Assembly: GCA_038145175.1 (NCBI GenBank)
Contig: JAYQPE010000010.1
Span: 1 to 24,013, forward strand
DNA from: ATZT02 sp038145175
GTDB lineage: Bacteria; Actinomycetota; Actinomycetes; S36-B12; UBA5976
Reading direction: 5' to 3'
Length of the DNA: 24,013 nucleotides
The notes beneath the pieces were generated by a model. That model was not told the DNA's origin, ran no database searches, and saw only the letters and a program-made list of their open reading frames with translations. Positions 14,407 to 21,653 of the stretch are shown one piece after another. Numbering within the stretch: the first letter of the stretch is position 1; every line of letters starts with the position of its first letter. The translations under genes and the position numbers were made by a program.

Positions 14407-14922
14407 ATGAATCCTTTTGAAAAACCTGAATCTGCCAAATTAGTTTTAATTACAGATCCTTTTGAAAAAATCCCATTAGATGAAAATTTATTTGATGTAG
14501 TAATCAGAACTTCTAGTGCCAATTCTGCAAGAGAAGACATTGCAAGTTCAGTTTTTAACATTTGTATGCAAGTTGCAAATACTTCACCAATTGTTTTAAT
14601 CGCTCACGAAAGATCTGGCACTTTATTGCCAGGAATCGGAAGTGGCTTGAGAGCAAGTTATAGAAAACTAATTGGTTATGTGTTTATTGATGGAAATCTG
14701 CCAACTCCAAATCCTGTTTCTCCTCCGAATGCTCAACTTTTAGAGCACTATTTTGATTCGATACCTTTAACCGAAGATTGGCCAAATGCACCAGTTATTT
14801 ATGTGCAAACAAAAGATGACTCAAATGTTTGGGTTGAACAAGTAAAAGTAAGAGGATGGAAACTAATTAAAAACGAAGTTTCCCAAGCTCTTAGTGAAAT
14901 AAGACAACTATTTAACGCTTAG
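14407..14922 (+). CDS. Small alpha/beta-hydrolase-like protein, nucleophile elbow apparently lost
   Basis: I do not recognise this 171-residue protein firmly. The segment PIVLIAHERSGTLLPGIGSGL (residues 61-81), then GYVFIDGNLPTPN (90-102), resembles small actinobacterial alpha/beta hydrolases in which a strand leads into a nucleophile turn such as GHSGAG and later a strand VFVDAxLP. Here the turn reads AHERSG, so the usual GxSxG serine is not in place and the protein may be a non-catalytic relative. It is also shorter than typical members (over 220). It starts 8 bp after pyrE with no Shine-Dalgarno and overlaps the convergent short-chain dehydrogenase by 11 bp at the 3' end. It is cytoplasmic, and its function is unknown. 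Confidence 0.5.
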   Translation: MNPFEKPESAKLVLITDPFEKIPLDENLFDVVIRTSSANSAREDIASSVFNICMQVANTSPIVLIAHERSGTLLPGIGSGLRASYRKLIGYVFIDGNLPTPNPVSPPNAQLLEHYFDSIPLTEDWPNAPVIYVQTKDDSNVWVEQVKVRGWKLIKNEVSQALSEIRQLFNA

Positions 14923-15670
14923 ATTGGTAAGAGTCAGAAAATTTTCTGATAAAACTTCTAGGCATAAGTTTTAGAAATCCCGCAAGTAATTTATAACGAA
15001 GTGAAGGAACCACAATTGTTTTTCCTTTCAAAACTGCTTTTATTGAATCTTTGACAACTAGTTTTGAACTTAACCACATCCAATTTGGAATTTCTGAAAC
15101 AGACATATTTGCTCTCTGATGAAATTCAGTTCTTGTAAAACCTGGTGCCACAACACTTACGTTTATACCCATTTTTCTGTAATTAGTATTTAATGATTCA
15201 CTAAATGAAGTTAGCCAAACTTTTGCTGCTGAATAAGTTCCACTTGTTGTCCAAGCAGCAACTGAACCAACATTTATGATAAATCCTTTTTGTCTGTTAA
15301 TCATTTCATTTATTGCTGTATGAGAAATTTGTAGAGGAGCTTTTACTAAAACATTTAATAGATCTGTTTCTTCTTCTAAAGATGCTTTGTGGAAAGGTTT
15401 ATTTATTCCTAAGCCTGCATTATTAACAATAAATTCAATATCTTGATCGGTTTTTAATTTACTTAATACTTTATTAATACCTTCATCAGTTGCTAAATCT
15501 GCGATTAATACTTCGTTTTTATTGTTAAATTTATTTGAGATTTCATTTGCTACATTTGATAATTTCTGTTGATTTCTAGAAACCAGAATCAAATCATAAT
15601 TTCTTTCAGCTAATTGATAAGCAAATTCAAGACCAATTCCAGCACTTGCACCAGTAATTAAAGCTTTCAT
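14912..15670 (-). CDS. Short-chain dehydrogenase/reductase (SDR)
   Basis: The 252-residue protein is a classical SDR. The NAD(P)-binding motif TGASAGIG is at residues 6-13, NNAG at 83-86, a catalytic Ser near 136 (INVGS), and the YxxxK pair at Tyr146 and Lys150 (YSAAK). A basic Arg at 32 after the second strand (SRN) suggests preference for NADP(H). The C-terminus is basic with a hydrophobic patch, so a membrane association is possible. The substrate is unknown. It follows the secreted-protein gene by 24 bp and has no clear Shine-Dalgarno. Its stop lies inside the last codons of the convergent gene. Confidence 0.87.
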   Translation of the reverse strand: MKALITGASAGIGLEFAYQLAERNYDLILVSRNQQKLSNVANEISNKFNNKNEVLIADLATDEGINKVLSKLKTDQDIEFIVNNAGLGINKPFHKASLEEETDLLNVLVKAPLQISHTAINEMINRQKGFIINVGSVAAWTTSGTYSAAKVWLTSFSESLNTNYRKMGINVSVVAPGFTRTEFHQRANMSVSEIPNWMWLSSKLVVKDSIKAVLKGKTIVVPSLRYKLLAGFLKLMPRSFIRKFSDSYQSKR

Positions 15671-15694
15671 GCTTTAACGCTAGCAGTTAGTAAT

Positions 15695-16891
15695 TTAAAC
15701 TGCTTTTGCTACTTGGATTGCATCAATACCAACACTCTGACCTGATTTAACAATAGGAATAATTTCGATCGTATGTTTTCCAGGTCCAATACCTATCCAA
15801 GATCTAACTTTTACTTTTGATTTTGCTGATTTTGTGGAGAAAATTGCTAATTTTTTACCGTCAACATTAATTTGAATGTTGCCTCTATTTTTACCTGTTA
15901 AGAATCTTAAAGTGAATGCATCACCTTTAGTAGAAACTTTTATAGATGAGTTAGAAACATTAGTTTCCAAAAAATTCCCATTATTTGCTAAATTACTTCG
16001 TTTGGTTTTCCATTCTAAATTTTTAGTAGTTAAGTCCTCAGCTTTTTTCCAAGTTAAATCCCCATTTCTACCTGGTGTTTTTGAAATTGAAATTCCAGAA
16101 CTTTGTATTGCTATAGGACTATTTGTTGTAATACTTGGGATCACTGCGGAATTTGAATTTCTTGGGGATGACACAGAAACAATTTGACTAGTCGGAGTTG
16201 GAGAAGGTGTTGAACTTTCCGTAGGTGAAGGTGTTGGAGTGGGCGATGGCGTTGGAGTAGGGGAAGAAGTTTCAGTCGCTGTTGGTGTTGGGGTCGGAGT
16301 GGGTGACGGAGTTGGAAGAGAGCTAGCTACAGATACATCTCCTTTGATGAAAGTTGGAACTGGATACGGCAAATTTCCATAGTCATCCGTAGCAAAAGTT
16401 TTGCCTCTTGAGTAGTAATGCATTTCATCTCTATTTGGAATATTTGCCGCTGGAATTCTTACAATCATCAATTTATAATTTTCAACCACGTTTAAAGTTG
16501 CAAGGCCAGAAATTCTAAAAGATTTAATATCAAATAAACCTTGATTTTCTGAACTCAAATTTGAAATAGTTGTCAACGAATATTTTGCTTGCTGAGTTCC
16601 ATAATTACAAGTTGGGATGCCACCCGACATAAGAAAAAGTGACTCTGGGCAAACTTGAACTTTTATCTTTCCACCAAGAGCAGTGACATTTGGATCCCAT
16701 GAATAACCTGCAGGAACAGCAACTTGAACTTGCATAACAATATCTTCGCCGGTTAAAACTGTGCTGGAAACTGCCGAAATTGATTCCAAAGTAATTGCAT
16801 CGTTGGAAGTAGCAAGTGCTGGCACTTCTTTCAATAGTGCTAAAAATATTGGGATTACTAGTAATAAATAATAAGTCTTTTTCTTCCTCAT
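15695..16891 (-). CDS. Secreted protein with Pro/Thr linker and carbohydrate-binding-like C-terminal domain
   Basis: The 398-residue protein has a signal peptide (MRKKK, a hydrophobic core, then VPALA, cleavage near residue 27). Residues about 30-190 form a beta-rich domain I cannot assign, with one Cys pair (VQVCPES and PTCNYG). Residues about 191-233 are a Pro-Thr-Ser linker of repeated PTP and PSP units. The C-terminal 115 residues, with NRGNIQINVDGKKLAIF and IGIGPGKHTIEIIP followed by SGQSVGIDAIQVAKA, follow the pattern of jelly-roll carbohydrate-binding modules often fused to secreted hydrolases. No catalytic domain is present, so it may bind glycans or cell wall. GAGGGACG precedes the ATG. 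A palindrome lies 23-37 bp upstream. Confidence 0.7.
   Translation of the reverse strand: MRKKKTYYLLLVIPIFLALLKEVPALATSNDAITLESISAVSSTVLTGEDIVMQVQVAVPAGYSWDPNVTALGGKIKVQVCPESLFLMSGGIPTCNYGTQQAKYSLTTISNLSSENQGLFDIKSFRISGLATLNVVENYKLMIVRIPAANIPNRDEMHYYSRGKTFATDDYGNLPYPVPTFIKGDVSVASSLPTPSPTPTPTPTATETSSPTPTPSPTPTPSPTESSTPSPTPTSQIVSVSSPRNSNSAVIPSITTNSPIAIQSSGISISKTPGRNGDLTWKKAEDLTTKNLEWKTKRSNLANNGNFLETNVSNSSIKVSTKGDAFTLRFLTGKNRGNIQINVDGKKLAIFSTKSAKSKVKVRSWIGIGPGKHTIEIIPIVKSGQSVGIDAIQVAKAV
16191..16318 (-). repeat. Low-complexity Pro/Thr/Ser linker repeat within the secreted protein
   Basis: About 43 codons alternate Pro with Thr or Ser. On the plus strand this reads as GGAGTTGGAGTG-like units. 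The tract is visibly richer in G+C than its surroundings, as Pro codons require, and could vary in length by slippage. Confidence 0.75.
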
Positions 16892-16913
16892 AATCGTCCC
16901 TCGAGTAACTGAT

Positions 16914-16928
16914 ACTCGTGTGACGAGT
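16914..16928. promoter_or_regulatory. Palindrome ACTCGT-GTG-ACGAGT upstream of the secreted-protein gene
   Basis: Two perfect 6-bp arms with a 3-bp centre lie just before the gene's Shine-Dalgarno. A related half-site, CTCGAGT, lies at 16900-16906. Its position suits an operator, but no regulator can be named. Confidence 0.4.
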
Positions 16929-16947
16929 TAATAATTAAATAAAGTCT

Positions 16948-16967
16948 CCAAATTGTTCCCAATTTGG
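16948..16967 (-). terminator. Hairpin after clpB, probable end of the heat-shock operon
   Basis: CCAAATTG and CAATTTGG form a perfect 8-bp stem with a 4-nt loop. It begins 6 bp after the clpB stop on the minus strand and is followed there by AGACTTTATTT. The stem is AT-rich and the T-tract broken, so termination may be partial. Confidence 0.55.
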
Positions 16968-16973
16968 TACAAC

Positions 16974-19550
16974 TTATTTAGCTTTTAGAATTAATTCCTT
17001 GGAAGAATCTTCTGCATCAAAAGTAATTTTGTCGCCATCTTTTACTTCCCCGCTCAAAATTGCTTTTGATAAACGATCTCCGATTGCAGTTTGAATTAAT
17101 CTTCTTAATGGTCTTGCACCATAAAGTGGGTCATAACCATTAACCACCAACCAAGATTGTGCTTTGTCGGTAACTTCTAAAGTAATTCTTCTATCTTTTA
17201 ATCTCGTGTTTAATAACTCTAATTGAATTTTCACAATACTTGCTAATTGATCTCTATCTAGAGAATCAAACATGACAATGTCATCAAGTCTGTTTAAAAA
17301 TTCTGGTTTAAACATTTGTCGCACCACACCTAAAACAGCTTCTTCTTTTTGTTTTTTATCAAGAATTGGATCAACTAAAAAGTTTGAACCAAGATTAGAA
17401 GTCATAATTAATATTGTGTTTCTAAAATCAACAGTTCTTCCTTGACCATCAGTTAAACGACCATCATCGAAAACTTGCAATAAAACATCGAAAACTTCAG
17501 GATGTGCTTTTTCAACTTCATCTAGTAATACAACTGAATACGGTCTTCTTCTAATACTTTCTGTTAATTGACCACCTTGGTCATATCCGACATAACCTGG
17601 AGGTGCACCTACTAATCGAGACACAGAATGTTTTTCTTGATATTCACTCATATCAATTCTGACAATTGCTTTTTCGTCATCAAATAAAAACTCTGCTAAA
17701 GCTTTGGCTAATTCAGTTTTGCCAACACCGGTTGGACCTAAAAATAAGAATGATCCAGTTGGTCTGTTTGGATCAGAAATTCCAGCACGAGATCTTCTAA
17801 TTGCATCAGATACAACTGTTAATGCTTTATTTTGTCCAACAACTCTTTTACCTAATTCATTTTCTAAATTAAGTAATTTGGCACTTTCTCCTTCTAAAAG
17901 TTTTCCTACCGGAATGCCAGTCCAATTCGCCACAACTTCAGCAACTTCTGATGCTGTTACTTCTTCTGCAACCATTTGGGAAGATTTAGTTGCGTCTTCT
18001 CTTGCTTTTGCTAATTGGTTTTCTAAATCACGCATTTGTCCATACATCAATTTGGAAGCTTTTTCTAAATCTGCTTCTCGTTGAGCTTTTTCAATTTCAG
18101 TTCTAGTGGCATCTATTTGTTTAGTTAATTCACCAACTCGATCTAATGAACTTCTTTCTTGTTGCCATTTTGTTCTTAATTCTTGAAGTTTCTTCTTATT
18201 TTCAGTTAATTCTTCACGTAATTTTCCTAAACGATCTTTACTTGCAGCATCTTCCTCATTAGCTAAAGCAAATTCTTCCATCATTAAACGATCAACTTGA
18301 CGTTGTAGTTGATCTAATTCTTCAGGACTTGAATCAATTTCCATTCTTAGTCTTGATGCTGATTCATCAATTAAATCAATTGCTTTATCAGGTAAAAATC
18401 TTGAAGTTATATATCGATTAGATAAAGTTGCTGCAGCCACAATCGCGTTATCAGCAATTGAAACTTTATGGTGTGCTTCATATCTTTCTTTTAAACCACG
18501 AAGAATCGAAATAGTATCTTCCACACTTGGTTCGCCTACAAAAACTTGTTGGAATCTTCTTTCTAAAGCAGGATCTTTTTCAATTCGTTCTCTAAATTCA
18601 TCTAATGTGGTTGCACCAATCATGCGTAATTCGCCTCTGGCAAGCATTGGTTTCAACATGTTGCCTGCATCCATGGCGCCTTCACCAGTTGCCCCTGCAC
18701 CCACGACTGTGTGCATTTCATCAATAAAGGTAATGATTTGTCCACCTGAATTTTTTATTTCTTCTAAAACGGATTTCAATCTTTCTTCAAATTCGCCACG
18801 ATATTTAGCACCGGCAATCATGCCTGCTAAATCTAGAGAAATTAATTTCTTACCTTTTAATTGATCAGGCACATCACCTGCCACAATTCGTTGAGCTAGT
18901 CCTTCAACCACTGCAGTTTTTCCAACACCAGGTTCACCAATTAACACAGGATTATTTTTTGTTCGTCTAGATAAAACTTGAATAACTCTTCTGATTTCCT
19001 GGTCTCTGCCAATTACTGGATCTAATTTTCCTTCTCTTGCTCTATTTGTTAAATCAACTCCAAATTTTTCTAAAGCTTGGAAAGTATCTTCTGGGTTTTG
19101 GGAAGTAATTTTTTTGTCACCCATAATTAAATTAAGTTGTTCTTCTAATTTTGAACTTGTTACATCTAATTCTTTTAATAAACTACTGGCATCTGTATTT
19201 GATTTAGCTAAGGCAATTAAAAGAGATTCTGTTGATAAAAATTCATCACCTTTATTGGTAGCAAAATTTTCTGCTTCTTGCAAAATTTGGAATGTGCTTC
19301 TTGATAATTGTGGGGTAGAAACACTTGCTCCAGATGCTTGCGGCAATTTATTAAGGTAAGTAAAAATATTATTTCTTAATTTATTTAAATCAACATTTAA
19401 ATTTTTTAATAAAGTAATATGAATACTTTCTTCATTATTTTCTAATAAAGCATTTAATAAATGAATTGGTTCCACATTTGGATTTCCTAATGTGGCTGCT
19501 TTTTTAACACTATTTCCTAATATTTCATTTGTTTTATTTGTGTACTGCAC
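16974..19550 (-). CDS. clpB: ClpB disaggregase (Hsp100)
   Basis: ClpB is a hexameric ATPase that pulls proteins out of aggregates together with DnaK. At 858 residues it is full length. The N-terminal Clp-N domain covers about 1-145. NBD1 has Walker A GEPGVGKT (205-212) and Walker B ITFIDEMH near 275. The coiled-coil middle domain covers about 395-520 and is rich in Glu, Lys and Gln. NBD2 has Walker A GPTGVGKT near 605 and VVLLDEVEKAH. It has no IGF loop of ClpP partners, as expected for ClpB. The start is GTG at 19550, 4 bp after the hspR stop. That spacing shows it belongs to the dnaK operon, while in Streptomyces clpB has its own HAIR-controlled promoter. Confidence 0.98.
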   Translation of the reverse strand: MQYTNKTNEILGNSVKKAATLGNPNVEPIHLLNALLENNEESIHITLLKNLNVDLNKLRNNIFTYLNKLPQASGASVSTPQLSRSTFQILQEAENFATNKGDEFLSTESLLIALAKSNTDASSLLKELDVTSSKLEEQLNLIMGDKKITSQNPEDTFQALEKFGVDLTNRAREGKLDPVIGRDQEIRRVIQVLSRRTKNNPVLIGEPGVGKTAVVEGLAQRIVAGDVPDQLKGKKLISLDLAGMIAGAKYRGEFEERLKSVLEEIKNSGGQIITFIDEMHTVVGAGATGEGAMDAGNMLKPMLARGELRMIGATTLDEFRERIEKDPALERRFQQVFVGEPSVEDTISILRGLKERYEAHHKVSIADNAIVAAATLSNRYITSRFLPDKAIDLIDESASRLRMEIDSSPEELDQLQRQVDRLMMEEFALANEEDAASKDRLGKLREELTENKKKLQELRTKWQQERSSLDRVGELTKQIDATRTEIEKAQREADLEKASKLMYGQMRDLENQLAKAREDATKSSQMVAEEVTASEVAEVVANWTGIPVGKLLEGESAKLLNLENELGKRVVGQNKALTVVSDAIRRSRAGISDPNRPTGSFLFLGPTGVGKTELAKALAEFLFDDEKAIVRIDMSEYQEKHSVSRLVGAPPGYVGYDQGGQLTESIRRRPYSVVLLDEVEKAHPEVFDVLLQVFDDGRLTDGQGRTVDFRNTILIMTSNLGSNFLVDPILDKKQKEEAVLGVVRQMFKPEFLNRLDDIVMFDSLDRDQLASIVKIQLELLNTRLKDRRITLEVTDKAQSWLVVNGYDPLYGARPLRRLIQTAIGDRLSKAILSGEVKDGDKITFDAEDSSKELILKAK

Positions 19551-19554
19551 TTAC

Positions 19555-19911
19555 TTAACCTCTTTGTACTCGTCTTGATTTCCACAACTCAACATCAGTT
19601 GAATTGACTGGTCTAATTCCACTTGCAAGTTTTGCTTCAAGTGCTCTTATATGATTTTCTAAAATTAAAATTCTTTTAACGCCTTCTAAATTAACTCCTT
19701 CAGCAGTTAATTGTGCAACGTATTTTAATTTGGCAATATCAATACGTGAATAAAGTCTTCGAGAACCACCTTGACGTGAGGGTGAAACAATTCCTAATTT
19801 GTCGTATTGGCGAAGTGTTTGAGGATGCAAACCACTTAATTCTGCTGCAATAGAAATTGCAAACACAGGCACATGATCTTCCACTCCGCGATAATTTTTC
19901 TTTTGAGTCAT
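19555..19911 (-). CDS. hspR: HspR, MerR-type heat-shock repressor
   Basis: The 118-residue protein has a MerR-type helix-turn-helix in VFAISIAAELSGLHPQTLRQYDKLG followed by the wing GGSRRLYSRIDIAKLKYV, and a helical region LTAEGVNLEGVKRILILENHIRALEAKL. HspR binds the HAIR inverted repeat and, in Streptomyces, needs DnaK as co-repressor, giving feedback when DnaK is occupied by unfolded protein. A perfect HAIR is present before dnaK (23596-23616). The gene lies 2 bp after dnaJ and 4 bp before clpB, the standard actinobacterial place. Confidence 0.96.
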   Translation of the reverse strand: MTQKKNYRGVEDHVPVFAISIAAELSGLHPQTLRQYDKLGIVSPSRQGGSRRLYSRIDIAKLKYVAQLTAEGVNLEGVKRILILENHIRALEAKLASGIRPVNSTDVELWKSRRVQRG

Positions 19912-19913
19912 AA

Positions 19914-21050
19914 TTAACGCTTCCTTCTTGCATTCAAAGCAATAATTTCAGCGCGAGGATTATCGTGAGTTACTTCTTTTGCGTATTCTTCTAATAAGTC
20001 TTTTGCTTTACCTTGAATGTTTTGTGGCACAACCACTTCAACTTTTACTAACAAATCACCTTTGCCACCATTGGTTTTTGGCATTCCTTCATTTTTAACT
20101 CTGAATATTCGACCATTTTGGGTATTAGCTGGAATTTTTAAAGTAACAGTGGTTCCAGTTGGAACTGGCACTGCAATTTGTGCACCAAAGACTGCTTCGT
20201 CGTAGCGAACAGGAATGGTGATTCGAACATTGTCTTGATCTCTTTCGAAAATCTCATCATTTTTTACAAAAACGTGAACTATTAAATCTCCAGCTTCGCC
20301 ACCGCGGTCTCCAGGTTCACCTTTGCCTTTAAGTCTTAATTTGGAACTATTTTTTATTCCAGCAGGAATTCTTGCTGTAATTGTTCTTGTTTCATTAACA
20401 ATTCCAGTTCCTTTGCAAGCGCTATCTTTTTGTTCCACAATTCGACCACTGCCATAACAAACAGAACAAGTATCAGCAAAACCAAAACCACCTGCATTTC
20501 GCATAGTTTGACCAGTGCCATTGCAACTGGAACATTTCTTTGGTGTAGTTCCAGGTTTTGCACCTGTTCCTTTGCAATTAGAACAAGTTGTTTCTCCTCT
20601 TAAAGTTATTGGAATTGTGGTTCCTTCAAGTGAATCATTAAATGAAATTGTTACTTCAGTTTCTAAATCAGATCCGCGACGTGATCTTTGTCTACGATTT
20701 CCTCCACCAAATAAATCACCTAAATTAAATCCACCTAAAACATCTTCTAAATTAATATTGAAACCTTGTTGATTACCCATGTTTCTTGGATCAAATCCAC
20801 CAAACCCACCAGCACTTGCACCATAAGTTCTTATTTGGTCATACTCAGCGCGCTTCTTTGGATCTGACAAAACATCGTATGCTTCTGAAACTTCTTTAAA
20901 CTTTTCTTCAGCATTTTTATCTTTATTAGTGTCAGGGTGAAGTTCGCGAGCAAGTTTTCGATATTTCTTTTTTAATGTTGCTTCATCAACATCTTTACTT
21001 ACACCAAGAATTGAATAGTAATCTTTTTCTAAATAATCTTTAGCACTCAT
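19914..21050 (-). CDS. dnaJ: DnaJ co-chaperone (Hsp40), one zinc-ligand Cys replaced
   Basis: DnaJ delivers substrates to DnaK and stimulates its ATPase. The 378 residues show all parts of a type I DnaJ: J-domain with HPD at 38-40, Gly/Phe region about 75-118, Cys-rich domain about 143-220, and C-terminal beta domains. Three zinc motifs are intact (Cys156-Cys159, Cys173-Cys176, Cys195-Cys198, each CxxCxGxG). The fourth reads DSACKGTG, with Asp209 where the first Cys is expected and Cys212 present. Motifs 1 and 4 form zinc site I, so that site has three Cys and one Asp. The codon is GAT at 20424-20426. It lies 33 bp after grpE and 2 bp before hspR. Confidence 0.97.
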   Translation of the reverse strand: MSAKDYLEKDYYSILGVSKDVDEATLKKKYRKLARELHPDTNKDKNAEEKFKEVSEAYDVLSDPKKRAEYDQIRTYGASAGGFGGFDPRNMGNQQGFNINLEDVLGGFNLGDLFGGGNRRQRSRRGSDLETEVTISFNDSLEGTTIPITLRGETTCSNCKGTGAKPGTTPKKCSSCNGTGQTMRNAGGFGFADTCSVCYGSGRIVEQKDSACKGTGIVNETRTITARIPAGIKNSSKLRLKGKGEPGDRGGEAGDLIVHVFVKNDEIFERDQDNVRITIPVRYDEAVFGAQIAVPVPTGTTVTLKIPANTQNGRIFRVKNEGMPKTNGGKGDLLVKVEVVVPQNIQGKAKDLLEEYAKEVTHDNPRAEIIALNARRKR

Positions 21051-21083
21051 TAACTATTCACCTTCTTTCTTAAGTAAAACTTC

Positions 21084-21653
21084 TTAAGCTTTTGGTTGTT
21101 TAACCACAACTCGAGCTGGACGAAGAATTCTTTCACCAACTTTGTAACCAACTTGGGCAACAGTGGCAATTTTTTGTTCAGTCACACTTTCGTCTTCCAT
21201 GGTGGAAAGTGCTTCATGAACAATTGGGTCAAAAGTTTCATCAACTTCACCAAATTGTTGAAGTCCTAATCTTTTAACCACAGTGTTTAAAGCATCTGCA
21301 ACTGTTGAAAAAGTTCCAGTTAAATCACCAAATTCTTTTGCGCGAGAAATATCATCCAAAATTGGGATTAACTGTTCTAAGACAGTTGCTGTTGATAATT
21401 CGCGAAATAATTCTTTGTCGCGATCTACTCTCTTGCGATAATTTGCATATTCTGCAGTTATGCGTTGTAGATCAGCAGTTAATTCTGAAATTTTTTCTTG
21501 CGATTTATCAAGGCTAGGATCAGCAACATTGTTACCTGTCTGGTCAGTAAAGTTTTCGTTTCTTGGCTGACCAGTTTCAGGATCGATTCGACGTTTGTCG
21601 CTAATCTTTACGCCTTCGCTCGACTCTTCGTTTAGCTCAGACGCATTGCTCAC
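21084..21653 (-). CDS. grpE: GrpE nucleotide exchange factor
   Basis: GrpE releases ADP from DnaK as a dimer. The 189-residue protein has a charged, low-complexity N-terminal arm, a long helix (KISELTADLQRITAEYANYRKR, about residues 54-75), and the conserved C-terminal beta region including GEVDETFDPIVHEALSTM and VGYKVGERILRPARVVV. The start is GTG, overlapping the dnaK stop by 4 bp (GTGA), so the two are translationally coupled. Confidence 0.97.
   Translation of the reverse strand: MSNASELNEESSEGVKISDKRRIDPETGQPRNENFTDQTGNNVADPSLDKSQEKISELTADLQRITAEYANYRKRVDRDKELFRELSTATVLEQLIPILDDISRAKEFGDLTGTFSTVADALNTVVKRLGLQQFGEVDETFDPIVHEALSTMEDESVTEQKIATVAQVGYKVGERILRPARVVVKQPKA

Noticed and set aside
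16191..16318. Possible satellite or CRISPR-like repeat
   Set aside because: The periodicity is codon repetition of a Pro/Thr linker in frame, with no spacers or conserved repeat unit.
20354..20563. 69-codon minus-strand frame overlapping dnaJ in another frame
   Set aside because: It is a shadow frame of the Cys-rich region of dnaJ.
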